Source: Helicobacter valdiviensis
GTDB lineage: Bacteria > Campylobacterota > Campylobacteria > Campylobacterales > Helicobacteraceae
Assembly (NCBI RefSeq): GCF_003245365.1
Contig: NZ_NBIU01000004.1
Span: 45,922-109,921 of the forward strand
Reading direction: 5' to 3'
Length of the DNA: 64,000 nucleotides
Each line of letters begins with the position of its first letter. The first letter of the stretch is position 1. Below are positions 8,735 through 18,605 of the stretch, piece by piece. Below the pieces are notes generated by a model. That model had not been told where the DNA came from, did no database searches, and was given only the letters and a program-made list of their open reading frames with translations. A program made the translations under genes and the position numbers.

Positions 8735-10012
8735 TTATCTCAAATAAGGCTCTAAAACAAATGGAATTTCAATACTTCCATCTTCTTTTTGATAGTTTTC
8801 CATAATAGCTACCAAAGTCCTACCTACTGCTAAAGATGAGCCATTTAATGTATGGGCTAAAATATTTTTCTTTTGTGAATTTTTGTAGCGAATTTTAGCG
8901 CGCCTTGCTTGAAAATCTCGCGTGTTAGAAATAGAACTAATCTCGCGATAACAATTTTGTCCTGGTAACCACACTTCAATATCTACTGTATTACTAGCAC
9001 TAAATCCTAAATCTCCACTACAAAGTTGCACAAGCCTATGAGGAAGATTCAGTGAGCTTAAAAGACTAGAAGCACAAGCTATCATTCTTTCTTGCATCAT
9101 TTGGCTATCTTCTTGCGTAGTAATTGCTACAAGCTCTACTTTATCAAATTGGTGTTGGCGGATAATTCCCCTTGTATCGCGTCCTGCACTACCTGCCTCT
9201 TTTCTAAAACAAGGTGTATAAGCACACATCATCAAAGGCAATTCCTCTTCTTGCAAAATCTCATCTGCATAGAGATTAGTAAGTGTTACTTCTGCGGTTG
9301 GTATAAGATAAAGCTCATGTCCCTTGCCACTCTCTTCATCTACAAAATTTGAAATTTTAAACAAATCATTTTCAAATTTAGGAAGTTGTCCTGTGCCAAA
9401 TAATGTTTGCGAATTTACAATTACAGGAGTTGCTACTTCGCTAAAACCATGCTTTGCATTAAAATCAAGCATATAATTAATAAGTGCTCTTTCTAGTTTA
9501 GCCCCCATACCACAAAATACGCTAAATCTACTTTTAGCAAGCTTTACACCTCTTTCAAAATCAATCCAACCGTTTTTTTCGGCAAGTTCCCAATGTTCTT
9601 TAGGCTTAAAACTAAATTCCTTAGGAGTAAGGATTTTTTTAATTTCCACATTTTCTTCTTCATCTTTACCAAAAGGAGTATTGGAATCTGGAATATTTGG
9701 AAGAGTTTTAAGGAGTTTTTCTAACTTTTCCTCCCAAGTTTTCACTTCTTCTTCATAAAGAGAAACTTTATTTTTTAGTGTATCACATTCTTCTTTTAGT
9801 GCATTAATATCTTTACCTTCTTGTTTATATTGTGCAAACAATTTTGCTTTAGAATTCCTTTGGGCTTGTATCTCTTCTAGTGCAATCTTCTTTTGTTTAA
9901 AATTAAGTGCAATTTCTTTTAGCTCTTCTAATAAAGTCTTTTGAATGTTTCTTTTAGATAATCCTTCATTAATACTTTCAAAATCATTTACTAAAAGTTT
10001 TAAATCAATCAT
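8735..10012 (-). CDS. serS: Seryl-tRNA synthetase
   Basis: SerRS charges tRNA-Ser (and tRNA-Sec) with serine in the cytoplasm. The 425-aa protein has the long antiparallel coiled-coil arm at about residues 30-105 that grips the tRNA variable arm, then the class II catalytic core. Motif 2 is seen in [20 protein letters not shown] and motif 3 in [17 protein letters not shown] near the end. Length is normal. It is followed by pflB after 4 nt, so the two form an operon. Its tRNA-Ser(GCT) substrate is encoded at 373-463. Confidence 0.97.
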   Translation of the reverse strand: MIDLKLLVNDFESINEGLSKRNIQKTLLEELKEIALNFKQKKIALEEIQAQRNSKAKLFAQYKQEGKDINALKEECDTLKNKVSLYEEEVKTWEEKLEKLLKTLPNIPDSNTPFGKDEEENVEIKKILTPKEFSFKPKEHWELAEKNGWIDFERGVKLAKSRFSVFCGMGAKLERALINYMLDFNAKHGFSEVATPVIVNSQTLFGTGQLPKFENDLFKISNFVDEESGKGHELYLIPTAEVTLTNLYADEILQEEELPLMMCAYTPCFRKEAGSAGRDTRGIIRQHQFDKVELVAITTQEDSQMMQERMIACASSLLSSLNLPHRLVQLCSGDLGFSASNTVDIEVWLPGQNCYREISSISNTRDFQARRAKIRYKNSQKKNILAHTLNGSSLAVGRTLVAIMENYQKEDGSIEIPFVLEPYLR

Positions 10013-10093
10013 TTAAATTCCTTATATTTTTAATTATTATACCCTAAAGAAGCAAAATTCTACAAATAAACTTTTAAAACTAAATAAACATCA

Positions 10094-10145
10094 CCTAGCA
10101 TGAGCTAGGCATAAAAATCCAATAAGAAAAAGGAGTATGGATTTT
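10094..10145 (-). terminator. Possible ftsZ terminator region
   Basis: Directly after the ftsZ stop on the minus strand are two inverted repeats. The first is AAAATCCA/TGGATTTT (10114-10121 with 10138-10145, 16-nt loop). The second is CCTAGC/GCTAGG (10094-10109, 4-nt loop). Neither is followed by a good U-run, so the call is tentative. Confidence 0.35.
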
Positions 10146-10148
10146 AAA

Positions 10149-11303
10149 TTAATCCATTTGATTTCTTAGATAAGTTGGCACATCTAAAACTTCTTCACTA
10201 GCAAAGTCCGCACCACTCACCTTTTTTCTAATAGTTTCTGCTTGATTGATTTTTTGACTCATATCTTTTGGACTTACAAGCTTCAAAGGAGCTGTATCAA
10301 TTTCTGCTGAAGCACTAGAAACTGCCTCTTTTTCAAAACCTGTAGCTACAATAGTAATTCTTACTTTATCTTTTTCAATATTATCATCTGTTGTCGTTCC
10401 AAAAATAACATCTGCATCTGCATCCACATTACTATAAACAAGCTCCATAGCACTTTGCACTTCCAAAAGCGGATAAGAAGGGCTCATGTAAAAATGTATC
10501 AGAAGTCCTTTAGCTCCACTAATTGACATATTATCAAACAAAGGAGATTCAATAGCAATTTTGGTAGCCTCTTTTGCCGCATCTGTGCCACTTGCCTCAC
10601 CAATTCCCATAAGTGCTAATCCCCTATGACTCATAACAGTCCTTACATCTGCAAAGTCAGTATTAATACCTCCTTCACTGTGCGACAAAATGACACCACT
10701 CATACCATTTACTGCACGCACTAAAACATCATCCACAATTCTAAAACTATCTTTAATACCAAGTGCTCTATCTACAATAGATAAAAGTTTATCATTAGGT
10801 ATAACTACAATAGAGTCGCTCTCTGCTTTTAGTTCCTGATAACCCGCTTCTGCAAGTCTAGCTCTTTTAGGTGCTTCAAATTTAAAAGGTTTTGTAGCGA
10901 TTGATACAGTAAGTGCTCCAACTTCTTTAGCCGCTTTTGCAATAATAGGCGCTGATCCTGTCCCTGTTCCCCCACCAAGTCCAACAGCAATAAATACAAT
11001 ATCTGTCCCTTCTAAAAACGCTTTTAAATCTTCATAGCTTTCTAATGCAGCATCTTTACCAACTTCTGGTTTCATTCCAGCACCAAGCCCTTTAGTAAGC
11101 TTTGCACCAAGCTGTATCCTTGTAGGTGCTTTAGAAGTTGCTAAATGCTGTGCGTCTGTATTAGCTACTGCTAAATCAATCCCATCATAAGTACCTGTAG
11201 CTACTAAGTGATCTACCATATTGCTACCGCCACCACCTACTCCAATAACTTTAATGTTTGCCTTAAAATCATTAGGATTCACTTCTTTTACATCAATACT
11301 CAT
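10149..11303 (-). CDS. ftsZ: Cell division GTPase FtsZ
   Basis: FtsZ polymerises into the cytokinetic ring. The 384-aa protein has the N-terminal GVGGGGSNMV nucleotide-binding segment, the tubulin signature GLGGGTGTGSAPII at about residues 108-121 (GGGTGTG, a common variant of GGGTGSG), and the T7 loop with NTDFADVRT. The extreme C-terminus DVPTYLRNQMD is the conserved peptide that binds FtsA. It lies 23 nt downstream of ftsA and has an upstream GGAG. The order ftsA-ftsZ is standard. It is the last gene of this run; serS lies beyond a 136-nt gap. Confidence 0.98.
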   Translation of the reverse strand: MSIDVKEVNPNDFKANIKVIGVGGGGSNMVDHLVATGTYDGIDLAVANTDAQHLATSKAPTRIQLGAKLTKGLGAGMKPEVGKDAALESYEDLKAFLEGTDIVFIAVGLGGGTGTGSAPIIAKAAKEVGALTVSIATKPFKFEAPKRARLAEAGYQELKAESDSIVVIPNDKLLSIVDRALGIKDSFRIVDDVLVRAVNGMSGVILSHSEGGINTDFADVRTVMSHRGLALMGIGEASGTDAAKEATKIAIESPLFDNMSISGAKGLLIHFYMSPSYPLLEVQSAMELVYSNVDADADVIFGTTTDDNIEKDKVRITIVATGFEKEAVSSASAEIDTAPLKLVSPKDMSQKINQAETIRKKVSGADFASEEVLDVPTYLRNQMD

Positions 11304-11326
11304 TTATTATTTCTCCTTTCTCTAGT

Positions 11327-12748
11327 TTAAAACATCCCTTTAAATTTATTCCAAATTTGCGATAATGGATTTGGATTTTTAGGCACTTTTTTAACTGCAA
11401 TATCTGATAAATTTTGTCTAATATCAGCCGCACTATTAGGTATATTATTAGCTGCCACATTACGCTTTTCTTGTAGAGGGTTTAATGATGGAAGAGGATT
11501 TTTAGCAAAATTTACTTGTTCTTCTCCCATTTTTCCATTTTTAAAGCGTATTTTCTTTTCAGAATCAATTTCATAATTTGTATATTTTCCTGAAGCATAC
11601 AATACCAAACCAATGGCTGTTGCATACTCAGGCCTTTTCAAATTATCAAATAAGCCATCAATCTCATAAGGCTTTGCAATACGCACTGGAATTCCAAAAA
11701 TAGCAGAAGCTAAATCTCTCAAACCTTCCAAATGTGTCATTCCACCCGTTAGCACAATGCCACCACCAATTTGCTCTTTTAAACCACTATGCTCTAGCGA
11801 TCTTGAAAGTATCATTAAAGTTTCTTCTACTCTTGCATACACAACATCATAAACTAGTTCCAAAGAAACTTGATGCTTAGAGCCTTCCTCACCACCAATC
11901 ATAGGTATTTCAATAAGATTTTCCATATCTTCTTGCTGTTTATAAAGCTTGCTATATTCTACCTTTACTTTTTCAGCAATAAGATAAGGCGTGTGCAATG
12001 CCATAGAAAGATCATTTGTGATATTATTAGAACCTACACCTAAAAAATCATTATAGCGCATAGAATTTCCAAGATGCATCATAAGCTCACAAGTGCTACC
12101 GCCCATATCGATACAAGCTACACCTAACTCCTTTTCATCATCACTTAAAACCGCAATAGAAGAAGCATAGGAAGAAAGAACAATATTCTCAACATCTACC
12201 CCTGCAGCTTTTACAGCTTTTCGTAAATTTCCAAGACTTGATTTTTGTGCTGTAACGATACGCACAAACACTTCTAGTCTATTCCCATTCATTCCCATAG
12301 GATCATCAATAAAATCTCTCTCGTCCAATTTGAAATTATAAGGAAGAATATGCACTACTTCATATTCGCTAGGAATTGTTGCATTATACAATGCTGTTTG
12401 TATCACTCTATTGATTTCTTTAAGTCCTATTTCATTATTGGGAATATTAACTATTCCAGAACTATTAACACTTTTTGTATAAGAACCAGAAATAGAGATA
12501 ACTGCCTTATCAATACTGGTTCCAGCCACCCTTTTTGCATCATTGATAGCATTTCTAATAGCTCTACTTGCTTGTTCAATATTTGTAATTGTGCCTTTTT
12601 TTAGCCCTTGAGATTTATGAATCCCAGTTCCAATGATATGGAGCTCTTCATCCTTACAACTTGCAATAATCGCACATATTTTAGTAGAACCAATATCAAT
12701 TCCTAAAATATTTTGGTTACTTTCCAATCCTTTGTAATTCACTTCCAT
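11327..12748 (-). CDS. ftsA: Cell division protein FtsA
   Basis: FtsA is the actin-like membrane tether of FtsZ. The 473-aa protein shows the actin-fold phosphate loops NILGIDIGSTKICAII at the N-terminus and VACIDMGGSTCELMMH near residue 205, and GGIVLTGGMTHLEG for adenosine binding. A low-complexity linker of about 80 residues precedes the C-terminal amphipathic helix PLSQIWNKFKGMF, the membrane-targeting sequence. Length is slightly above E. coli FtsA (420) because of this linker. The gene lies 12 nt after the PpiD-like gene and 23 nt before ftsZ. Confidence 0.96.
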   Translation of the reverse strand: MEVNYKGLESNQNILGIDIGSTKICAIIASCKDEELHIIGTGIHKSQGLKKGTITNIEQASRAIRNAINDAKRVAGTSIDKAVISISGSYTKSVNSSGIVNIPNNEIGLKEINRVIQTALYNATIPSEYEVVHILPYNFKLDERDFIDDPMGMNGNRLEVFVRIVTAQKSSLGNLRKAVKAAGVDVENIVLSSYASSIAVLSDDEKELGVACIDMGGSTCELMMHLGNSMRYNDFLGVGSNNITNDLSMALHTPYLIAEKVKVEYSKLYKQQEDMENLIEIPMIGGEEGSKHQVSLELVYDVVYARVEETLMILSRSLEHSGLKEQIGGGIVLTGGMTHLEGLRDLASAIFGIPVRIAKPYEIDGLFDNLKRPEYATAIGLVLYASGKYTNYEIDSEKKIRFKNGKMGEEQVNFAKNPLPSLNPLQEKRNVAANNIPNSAADIRQNLSDIAVKKVPKNPNPLSQIWNKFKGMF

Positions 12749-12760
12749 CTATGAAAAACC

Positions 12761-14236
12761 CTATTGATACTTTGTAATTTTATAAATTTTTGATAACTCA
12801 TTCAAAAGTTCTCCTTCAACTAATCTTTGTTTGATTTGGGTTCCACTCTGAATAAGAAAATCCAAATTTTTGCTAATTATATCAGAATTTTTACTTCTTT
12901 GCTCCTTTATTGCATATAAAATTGCTTTATTTTCTAAAAGAATATAGTCTTGTTTGTTAGATCCCATAAATAATTTAGAAATAAATTCTTGCGTTTCATC
13001 GAGCGTCAAACCCGCTATTTCCTTAGAATAATCTCTCCCTATAAAGCCAATATCTTTACTTCCTATATTTGCAAAATTTGCCATCTGCTCTTTAGCCAGT
13101 TTTTCTAACATTTGAGTTTTTTGCCCTCTTATGTAATCTGCACTTGCATCTATTTTAGCATCTTCATAAGCTTTAGGAACACTAGGGATGACCTTTTTAA
13201 TCTTTGCACTCACATATCCTTGCGGAGTCAAAATAGGTTTTAGCGTATCACCCTCTTTTGCTTGACTTAAAAGATTAATAAAATCATTTCCGTATTTTTG
13301 ATAATCTTCTTCTTTTTCATAAACACTTACAAGCTTACCCATTTGTTCTTTGGCTTTACGCAATGCTATATATTGTTTTAAAGCTTCCTTTTGTGCTTGA
13401 GAATCTTGATAAGCTTTCTGCACTTCATTTTTAGCTTGTTCATAAGGCATAATTTGTCCTTGTGCATCTAAAAACTGATTTTTAAAATCATTGTAATATT
13501 TTTCTAAAACTTCTTGTGTGTATTTTACATCTTGCGGTAAAAGTGTAATTACCTCTAACTCATATCCCCTTTGTGTTTGATAAATATCTTGATTTTCTTC
13601 CCAATATTTTTTTATTTCCTCTTCTTTAGGATTAAACACAATATCTTTTTTATCTAAAATTTTTATGCTTAGTCTATCTTCTGTAAAATAAGCACTCTTT
13701 AGCATATCAATTTCTAAAGGAGTCAAAGGAATATCCAAAAGTACACCTAACTTTTGCAATAGCAAACTTTCATAAATACCCTCTTCAAAATCCTTTGCCT
13801 TAAGATTATTTTCTTCTAATGTCTTTAGATAGATTTCTTTACTAAATTTTCCATCTACATAAAATTCTTGCATTTTAGAAAGCTCTTGTATAATCTCTTC
13901 TTTCTGCACTAAAAGCCCCAAATCTCTAGCATAATTTAACATAAGAGTTTTATAGATTAGTGTATTAATAGCTTGCTCTTGTATGCCTAACTTTTGAGCT
14001 TGCTCCTCATCTAAACCACCACCTGTTATTTGATTATATAGATTATAAAGCCTAGAATATTCTCGTTGCATTTTTTGGATACTAATTTTTGTATCTCCTA
14101 CTTTTGCTACTGAATTTGATGCACTAGAAAAACTATATACGCCCCATCCCACTACAGACGCTCCAACAAGTGCAATAGTGCTAACCCAAATTGTAATTAC
14201 CAAATACTTTCTATGCTTCTGCATCCAACCAATCAT
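12761..14236 (-). CDS. PpiD/SurA-like periplasmic chaperone (peptidylprolyl isomerase family)
   Basis: This 491-aa protein has one N-terminal membrane anchor (residues 10-33) and a SurA-N/PpiD-type helical chaperone domain at about 38-190, including KVGDTKISIQKMQREYSRLY. The segment where a parvulin isomerase domain belongs (about 220-350) is weakly conserved, so I would not assert isomerase activity. PpiD proteins assist folding of exported proteins at the inner membrane. H. pylori carries an equivalent gene just before ftsA. The ATG at 14236 follows AGGAAA with good spacing. The run ppiD-like-ftsA-ftsZ looks like one operon. Confidence 0.75.
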   Translation of the reverse strand: MIGWMQKHRKYLVITIWVSTIALVGASVVGWGVYSFSSASNSVAKVGDTKISIQKMQREYSRLYNLYNQITGGGLDEEQAQKLGIQEQAINTLIYKTLMLNYARDLGLLVQKEEIIQELSKMQEFYVDGKFSKEIYLKTLEENNLKAKDFEEGIYESLLLQKLGVLLDIPLTPLEIDMLKSAYFTEDRLSIKILDKKDIVFNPKEEEIKKYWEENQDIYQTQRGYELEVITLLPQDVKYTQEVLEKYYNDFKNQFLDAQGQIMPYEQAKNEVQKAYQDSQAQKEALKQYIALRKAKEQMGKLVSVYEKEEDYQKYGNDFINLLSQAKEGDTLKPILTPQGYVSAKIKKVIPSVPKAYEDAKIDASADYIRGQKTQMLEKLAKEQMANFANIGSKDIGFIGRDYSKEIAGLTLDETQEFISKLFMGSNKQDYILLENKAILYAIKEQRSKNSDIISKNLDFLIQSGTQIKQRLVEGELLNELSKIYKITKYQ

Positions 14237-14291
14237 ACATTTTCCTAAAAGTTAAAGTTTTTTGAAATTATAAAAATAATTTAATAAAAGA

Positions 14292-14309
14292 AGGTTAAAA
14301 TTTTAACCT
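14292..14309 (-). terminator. Palindrome at the nusA stop, possible terminator
   Basis: A perfect 18-nt palindrome (AGGTTAAAA/TTTTAACCT) overlaps the nusA stop codon and is followed on the minus strand by TTCTTTTATT. It could fold as a short, AT-rich terminator hairpin; the small GC content makes this uncertain. Confidence 0.35.
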
Positions 14310-15438
14310 ATCCTTTAAAAAGAGAAGAAAGAATGTCAAGATTTGTTTTTTGCATTCCCTCATTTTGCATACTCTGTCCTTCTTTCTCTTCTTTTTTATC
14401 TCCATCTATTTCTTTAAGCTCAATTTCATATCCTGTAAGCATAGATGCTAGACGAATATTAATTCCGCTTCTACCGATAGCCTTTGGCTTTTGATCTTTT
14501 GAAATACTCACTAATGCTTTTTTTTCTTTTTCATTTAAAGCAACACTCACAACAAGTGCAGGAGAAAGAGCCCTTGCCACATAAAGTTCCATTTGTGGAG
14601 AATATTCTACGCAATCAATATTCTCATTTTTTAGCTCTTTAGAAACTGCATTAATTCGCACTCCTTTAACTCCAACGGTAGCTCCCACTGGATCAATCTT
14701 AGCCAAATCACTCTTTAATGCTACTTTAGCCCTTTCCCCTGGAATTCTTGCACAACTCACTATTTCTACATCTCCATCTTTAATTTCTGGAACTTCAAGC
14801 CTCAAAAGCTCTTCTAACATTTTAGGTGTAGTGCGACTTAGCTCAATTTCTATGCCATTTTGCCTATCAATACCTACATGTTTTAAAATAGCTCCCACAA
14901 CACTTCCCACAGCAAATTCTTCGCCTTTAATACGATTTTTCTTAGGCAAAATCGCTCTAATCTCATCAATTTCTACATAAGTATTACCCAAATCATCCAC
15001 TCTTACAACACTCCCGCTCACAATCTTTCCAACCTGTGCTTTGTATTTATCAAAAAGTTGCGTTTCCACAAGGCGTTGTATTTTGTATTCTAACTCCCTA
15101 AAAAGTAAATTTACAGCACTTCTACTCATATTTTCCAAACTGATTTCATAACGCAATTCATCACCAATCTTAATTTCACTATCATGTTTTTTAGCATCTT
15201 GTAAGGCAATATAATTGCTGTCATTTTTCTTTGCATCATTATTATCACACACACTAATCACTTGATAAAGATGTAAAGTCTTATTTTTCTTATCTATTTC
15301 TGCATCATAATTAAAACTAGGATCAAATGCTTCTTTAGCTACTTTAATTACAGCTTCTTTAACAGCCTGTGCTACATTATCTATAGGTATCCCTTTTTCA
15401 TAAGAAATCCCTTCAATAATATCTAATATCTTCTCCAA
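14308..15438 (-). CDS. nusA: Transcription termination/antitermination factor NusA
   Basis: NusA binds RNA polymerase and controls pausing, termination and antitermination. The protein has the N-terminal polymerase-binding domain (about 1-125), an S1 domain (GKIVSGSVVRVDDLGNTYVEID) and two KH domains (GVKGVRINAVSKELKNE, then AIGRSGINIRLASMLTGYEI). There are no C-terminal acidic repeats, as in other Campylobacterota. The frame is open to a TTG at 15465, but the TTG at 15438-15436 follows AAAAGGA by 7 nt and gives the expected start MEKILDIIEGI, so I use 376 aa. It is divergent from the HP0268-like gene. Confidence 0.94.
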   Translation of the reverse strand: MEKILDIIEGISYEKGIPIDNVAQAVKEAVIKVAKEAFDPSFNYDAEIDKKNKTLHLYQVISVCDNNDAKKNDSNYIALQDAKKHDSEIKIGDELRYEISLENMSRSAVNLLFRELEYKIQRLVETQLFDKYKAQVGKIVSGSVVRVDDLGNTYVEIDEIRAILPKKNRIKGEEFAVGSVVGAILKHVGIDRQNGIEIELSRTTPKMLEELLRLEVPEIKDGDVEIVSCARIPGERAKVALKSDLAKIDPVGATVGVKGVRINAVSKELKNENIDCVEYSPQMELYVARALSPALVVSVALNEKEKKALVSISKDQKPKAIGRSGINIRLASMLTGYEIELKEIDGDKKEEKEGQSMQNEGMQKTNLDILSSLFKG

Positions 15439-15587
15439 AATTCTATCCTTTTTATTTCGTAACAAAAGATTTTTAAATCTTTAAAATTATATTTGAATTC
15501 TAACTTAAATATTCTTTATAAGGGCTTTATTTATTTTATGTTTCTCTTTAATAACATTATAATATTAATTTTTAAGAAAGTTTCGTG

Positions 15588-15593
15588 TATAAT
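15588..15593 (+). promoter_or_regulatory. Extended -10 promoter for the HP0268-like/miaB operon
   Basis: TGTATAAT with TATAAT at 15588-15593 predicts a transcript beginning near 15600. This rules out the longer reading frame from 15493 and supports the ATG at 15628. Confidence 0.6.
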
Positions 15594-15627
15594 CAGCCAT
15601 TTTTCTATAAAACTTAAGGGCAAGATT

Positions 15628-15870
15628 ATGGATATTAAATTAGCACGCGAACATATCAATGAAAAACCAACTAAGGTTAGCGTTAAAAAACTAGAAGAAA
15701 TGCTAGAAGAAAAGAAGGCAAATATCTTTTATTGTGATAAAGAAAATTCACACAAAGATATGATGGCTTTATTAGAGTATTTTGATAAAAAAGGCAAACA
15801 TGCTTATTTTAGAGAAGTGAAATACGGTCTTGATGAGGGAGATTATATGTATGAGATACATATCCTTTAA
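15628..15870 (+). CDS. HP0268-like small nuclease family protein
   Basis: An 80-aa protein starting at ATG 15628, preceded by AAGGG. It resembles H. pylori HP0268 in size, composition and position (immediately before miaB). HP0268 has been characterised as a small alpha/beta protein with DNA-nicking and ribonuclease activity. The sequence has an N-terminal basic/acidic helix region (KLEEMLEEKKANIFYCDKEN) and a C-terminal strand pattern (YFREVKYGL, YMYEIHIL). I cannot confirm catalytic residues from memory. The longer frame starting at 15493 would include the promoter and is rejected. It is the first gene of a plus-strand operon with miaB, the DUF374 gene and a small membrane protein. Confidence 0.75.
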   Translation: MDIKLAREHINEKPTKVSVKKLEEMLEEKKANIFYCDKENSHKDMMALLEYFDKKGKHAYFREVKYGLDEGDYMYEIHIL

Positions 15871-15885
15871 GAAAGGGTTTTGATT

Positions 15886-17205
15886 TTGAGTAAAAAACTC
15901 TATATCCAAACTCTAGGTTGCGCGATGAATGAACGCGATAGTGAGCATATCATCGCTGAACTAGAAGAAAAAGAAAATTATTCTCTTACAGATAATCCAA
16001 AAGAAGCTGACCTTATTTTAATCAACACTTGTAGCGTCCGTGAAAAACCAGAAAAAAAACTTTTCTCTGAAATAGGACAATATTCTAAAATCAAAAAGCA
16101 AGATGCAAAAATTGGAATATGTGGATGTACAGCAAGCCATTTGGGAGACAAAATTCTAAAGCGTTCTAAAAATGTAAATTTCGTATTAGGCGCTAGAAAT
16201 GTCTCTAAAATTTCACAAATCATCCATAAAGATAGAGTAGCTTGGGTAGATATTGACTATGATGATAGCTCCTATGTCTTTAGTCAAAAACAAAATTCTA
16301 ACCTAAAAGGGATGATTAATATCTCCATAGGATGCGATAAGAAATGCACCTATTGCATTGTTCCACACACAAGAGGAAATGAAATCTCCATTCCAAGTGA
16401 TCTCATCTTAAATGAAGCAAAAAGATTGGTAGATAATGGCACAAAAGAGATTTTGCTTCTAGGACAAAATGTCAATAACTATGGCAGACGCTTTAGCACA
16501 GAGCATAAAAAAATCAATTTCACGCAGCTTTTGCATGAAATTTCACAAATTGAAGGACTAGAAAGAATCCGCTTCACTTCTCCACATCCTCTTCATATGG
16601 ATGATGAATTTATTACAGAATTTGCAACCAATAGAAAAATTTGCAAAGCTATTCATATGCCATTACAAAGTGGCTCCACAGCTATCTTACAAAAAATGAA
16701 GCGAGGATACAGCAAGGAATGGTTTTTAAATCGTGTGGAAAAAATGCGCTCTTTAATGCCTAATTTAAGTATAGGGACAGATATTATTGTAGGTTTCCCT
16801 ACAGAAAGCGAAGCAGACTTTTTAGACACTTTAGATGTGTTAGAAAAAGTGCGTTTTGATACTCTTTATAGCTTCATTTACTCTTCACGCCCTCATACAG
16901 AAGCTGCAAGCTGGTGTGAAGATGAAAACTTTAAAGGTTTAGTAGATGAGGAAATCGCTAAAGAAAGACTTGCTATTTTAAAAGATAGACACAAAGCTAT
17001 TTTGCAAGAAGATAATGCAAAATTACTCCACCAAATCCATTCTGTTTTGCTTGAAAGCTATGATGAAGAGAATAAACTTCTTGAAGGTAGAAGCGATAAT
17101 AATAAGCTAATAAGAATCCATTCTTTAGATAATCTAGTAGGCAAAATACTTCCTGTGCGTATTTGCAAAATCAATGGTGCACAGCTTATGGGCGAATTTA
17201 TTTAA
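15886..17205 (+). CDS. miaB: tRNA-2-methylthio-N6-dimethylallyladenosine synthase
   Basis: MiaB is a radical-SAM methylthiotransferase that converts i6A37 to ms2i6A37 in tRNAs reading UNN codons. The N-terminal UPF0004 domain has Cys in [22 protein letters not shown] and GICGCTASH. The radical-SAM cluster motif is [15 protein letters not shown] at about residues 148-162. A C-terminal TRAM domain follows. Two in-frame TTG codons are possible starts; the one at 15886 lies 8 nt after GAAAGGG and gives [12 protein letters not shown], so I prefer it to 15880. It lies 15 nt after the HP0268-like gene and 1 nt before the DUF374 gene. Confidence 0.96.
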   Translation: MSKKLYIQTLGCAMNERDSEHIIAELEEKENYSLTDNPKEADLILINTCSVREKPEKKLFSEIGQYSKIKKQDAKIGICGCTASHLGDKILKRSKNVNFVLGARNVSKISQIIHKDRVAWVDIDYDDSSYVFSQKQNSNLKGMINISIGCDKKCTYCIVPHTRGNEISIPSDLILNEAKRLVDNGTKEILLLGQNVNNYGRRFSTEHKKINFTQLLHEISQIEGLERIRFTSPHPLHMDDEFITEFATNRKICKAIHMPLQSGSTAILQKMKRGYSKEWFLNRVEKMRSLMPNLSIGTDIIVGFPTESEADFLDTLDVLEKVRFDTLYSFIYSSRPHTEAASWCEDENFKGLVDEEIAKERLAILKDRHKAILQEDNAKLLHQIHSVLLESYDEENKLLEGRSDNNKLIRIHSLDNLVGKILPVRICKINGAQLMGEFI

Positions 17206-17206
17206 A

Positions 17207-17842
17207 ATGGATTTCAAACAACTTAATAGAAAAATCTTTGCTACCCTTGCTCCACCTTTTTTGTATTGCCTAATAAGATTATTACATTTTACTTACCGCC
17301 ATTCTTATGAAATCCCCCAAAGTCTAAAAGAACACAATCAAAAAGATACTTTTATAATTGCATTTTGGCATGGGGAACTTTTATTGCAACCCTTTTTATT
17401 TAAGCATTTTTGTAAAAACCGAACGGCTTATGTTTTAATCTCTCATCATTTTGATGGTGATATTATTAGCAATATTATGAAATTTTTTGGAATAGAATCT
17501 CTCCGTGGCTCCTCTTCTAAAGGAGGTATTAAAGTGCTTTTAAGTGGTATCAAAAAACTTCAAGAAGGGGAAGTTGTTGTGGTTACTCCTGATGGCCCTA
17601 GAGGTCCTTATCATAGCATTGCAAATGGAATCTTAATGCTTTCACAAAAATCCAATAAACCCATAGTGGTTTTTCGCACTCTTGCAAAAAATTGCTGGAA
17701 TTTAAAAAGTTGGGATAAATTCCAAATCCCAAAACCTTTTAGTAAAATCCAACATATAGCCATGGAACCCTTTTATATTAAGGATTTAAACGAAGAAGAA
17801 GCCAAAAAGCTCATACTCTCCAAAATGGAAGAGCTCCAATAA
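17207..17842 (+). CDS. DUF374 family acyltransferase-like membrane protein
   Basis: A 211-aa protein of the DUF374 family, which is related to lysophospholipid and lipid A acyltransferases. Typical blocks are FWHGELLLQPF, HFDGDIISNIMKFFGIESLRGSSSKGG and VVTPDGPRGPYHSIANG. A hydrophobic segment near the N-terminus (PPFLYCLIRLLHF) suggests inner-membrane association. The substrate is not known. The ATG at 17207 is 1 nt after the miaB stop; a longer frame starting at 17174 inside miaB is possible but adds residues not needed by the domain. H. pylori HP0270 and C. jejuni Cj0457c occupy the same position after miaB. Confidence 0.8.
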   Translation: MDFKQLNRKIFATLAPPFLYCLIRLLHFTYRHSYEIPQSLKEHNQKDTFIIAFWHGELLLQPFLFKHFCKNRTAYVLISHHFDGDIISNIMKFFGIESLRGSSSKGGIKVLLSGIKKLQEGEVVVVTPDGPRGPYHSIANGILMLSQKSNKPIVVFRTLAKNCWNLKSWDKFQIPKPFSKIQHIAMEPFYIKDLNEEEAKKLILSKMEELQ

Positions 17843-17843
17843 A

Positions 17844-18305
17844 ATGTATTTTAAAGCCTTTATTTTTATTCTACTTCTTTTTTGCGGACTTACCTATTAT
17901 TTTTTCTTCTCCCCCTCTTATAAACTTGCCAATGAAGCCAATAAAGCTTATAAGGAAAAAAATTATGAATTATCCTACAAACTTGCTAATGACGCATTAA
18001 AAGAAGATCCATACAACAAAAAAGCTTTTGGTATCTCTAGCCAATCTAGGCAAAGAATACAAATCCAAAATTTCTTAAAATATGCAAATGCCCTCTATCA
18101 AGATACCTCTAAAATTTTAAACCAAACAAGTCTAACCCAACAAGAATTTCTACAACTCAAATGGATTTGTGAGGAATTTAATTCTAAAAAAGAAGGATTG
18201 ACTTTTTTAAACAATCCCACTAATGAAGAAGCAAAAAGTATCCAAGCCTATACAAAATGGTTTGGAGATTTAGAAATAAAACTCCAAAACATAAACGCAC
18301 AATAG
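17844..18305 (+). CDS. Small membrane-anchored TPR-like protein
   Basis: A 153-aa protein with one N-terminal transmembrane helix or uncleaved signal (residues 4-24) and a following TPR-like pair of helices (EANKAYKEKNYELSYKLANDALKEDPYNKKAF). The rest is predicted helical. No enzyme motif is visible. It begins 1 nt after the DUF374 stop codon and ends the operon; C. jejuni has a small membrane protein at the same place. The function is unknown. Confidence 0.65.
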   Translation: MYFKAFIFILLLFCGLTYYFFFSPSYKLANEANKAYKEKNYELSYKLANDALKEDPYNKKAFGISSQSRQRIQIQNFLKYANALYQDTSKILNQTSLTQQEFLQLKWICEEFNSKKEGLTFLNNPTNEEAKSIQAYTKWFGDLEIKLQNINAQ

Positions 18306-18353
18306 CCTTTTTCTCTATCAATCAAACTCTTATATTAAACATTCAGCCACCAC

Positions 18354-18386
18354 AAAAGGATTTTTACCAAGAAAAAAGAATCCTCT
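18354..18386 (+). terminator. Weak hairpin after the miaB operon
   Basis: AAAAGGATTTTT and AAAAAAGAATCCTCTT form an imperfect hairpin with a 6-nt loop about 50 nt after the last gene. The downstream U-run is poor, so termination here is only a suggestion. Confidence 0.3.
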
Positions 18387-18430
18387 TATAGATGATTGTT
18401 ATTTGCGTTTAATTTGCTATTGTAAAGTTT

Positions 18431-18495
18431 TTATCATTGCTAAATATTCTTCTCTATTATTGCTAGCCATTATGCAATATTTGCGTGGCAATCTA
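18431..18495. repeat. REP-like repeat, with a 25-nt exact match at 63664-63688
   Basis: Starts TTATCATTGC and ends TTTGCGTGGCAATCTA. Bases 18471-18495 are identical to 63664-63688. The inverted ends ATTGC/GCAAT are shared with other copies in the window. Confidence 0.6.
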
Positions 18496-18571
18496 TATTT
18501 TCTTACAAAACTTTATACCATCACTTGGTATTAGCTAAAATCTCTAAAAGATTTTCCAAGCAAAGAAGTTA

Positions 18572-18605
18572 TTTTGCTTTAGGGTTTCTTTGGTTAAATC
18601 AGAGG
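18572..18605. repeat. Diverged 34-nt repeat, copy A
   Basis: Aligns with 19621-19653 on the same strand, with about 80 percent identity by eye. On the minus strand copy A can encode SSDLTKETLKQ and copy B SSDWTEEFLKQ, each followed by a stop within 12 residues. This suggests the C-terminal ends of two related, now lost, genes. Confidence 0.45.

Noticed and set aside
10137..10169. 10-codon plus-strand frame with AAGGAG upstream, antisense to the ftsZ 3' end
   Set aside because: Too short and its bases are explained by the ftsZ tail and the inverted repeat; no independent support.
15493..15627. N-terminal extension of the HP0268-like protein
   Set aside because: The extension would begin upstream of the TATAAT at 15588 and lacks a ribosome site; ATG 15628 matches the family length of 80 aa.
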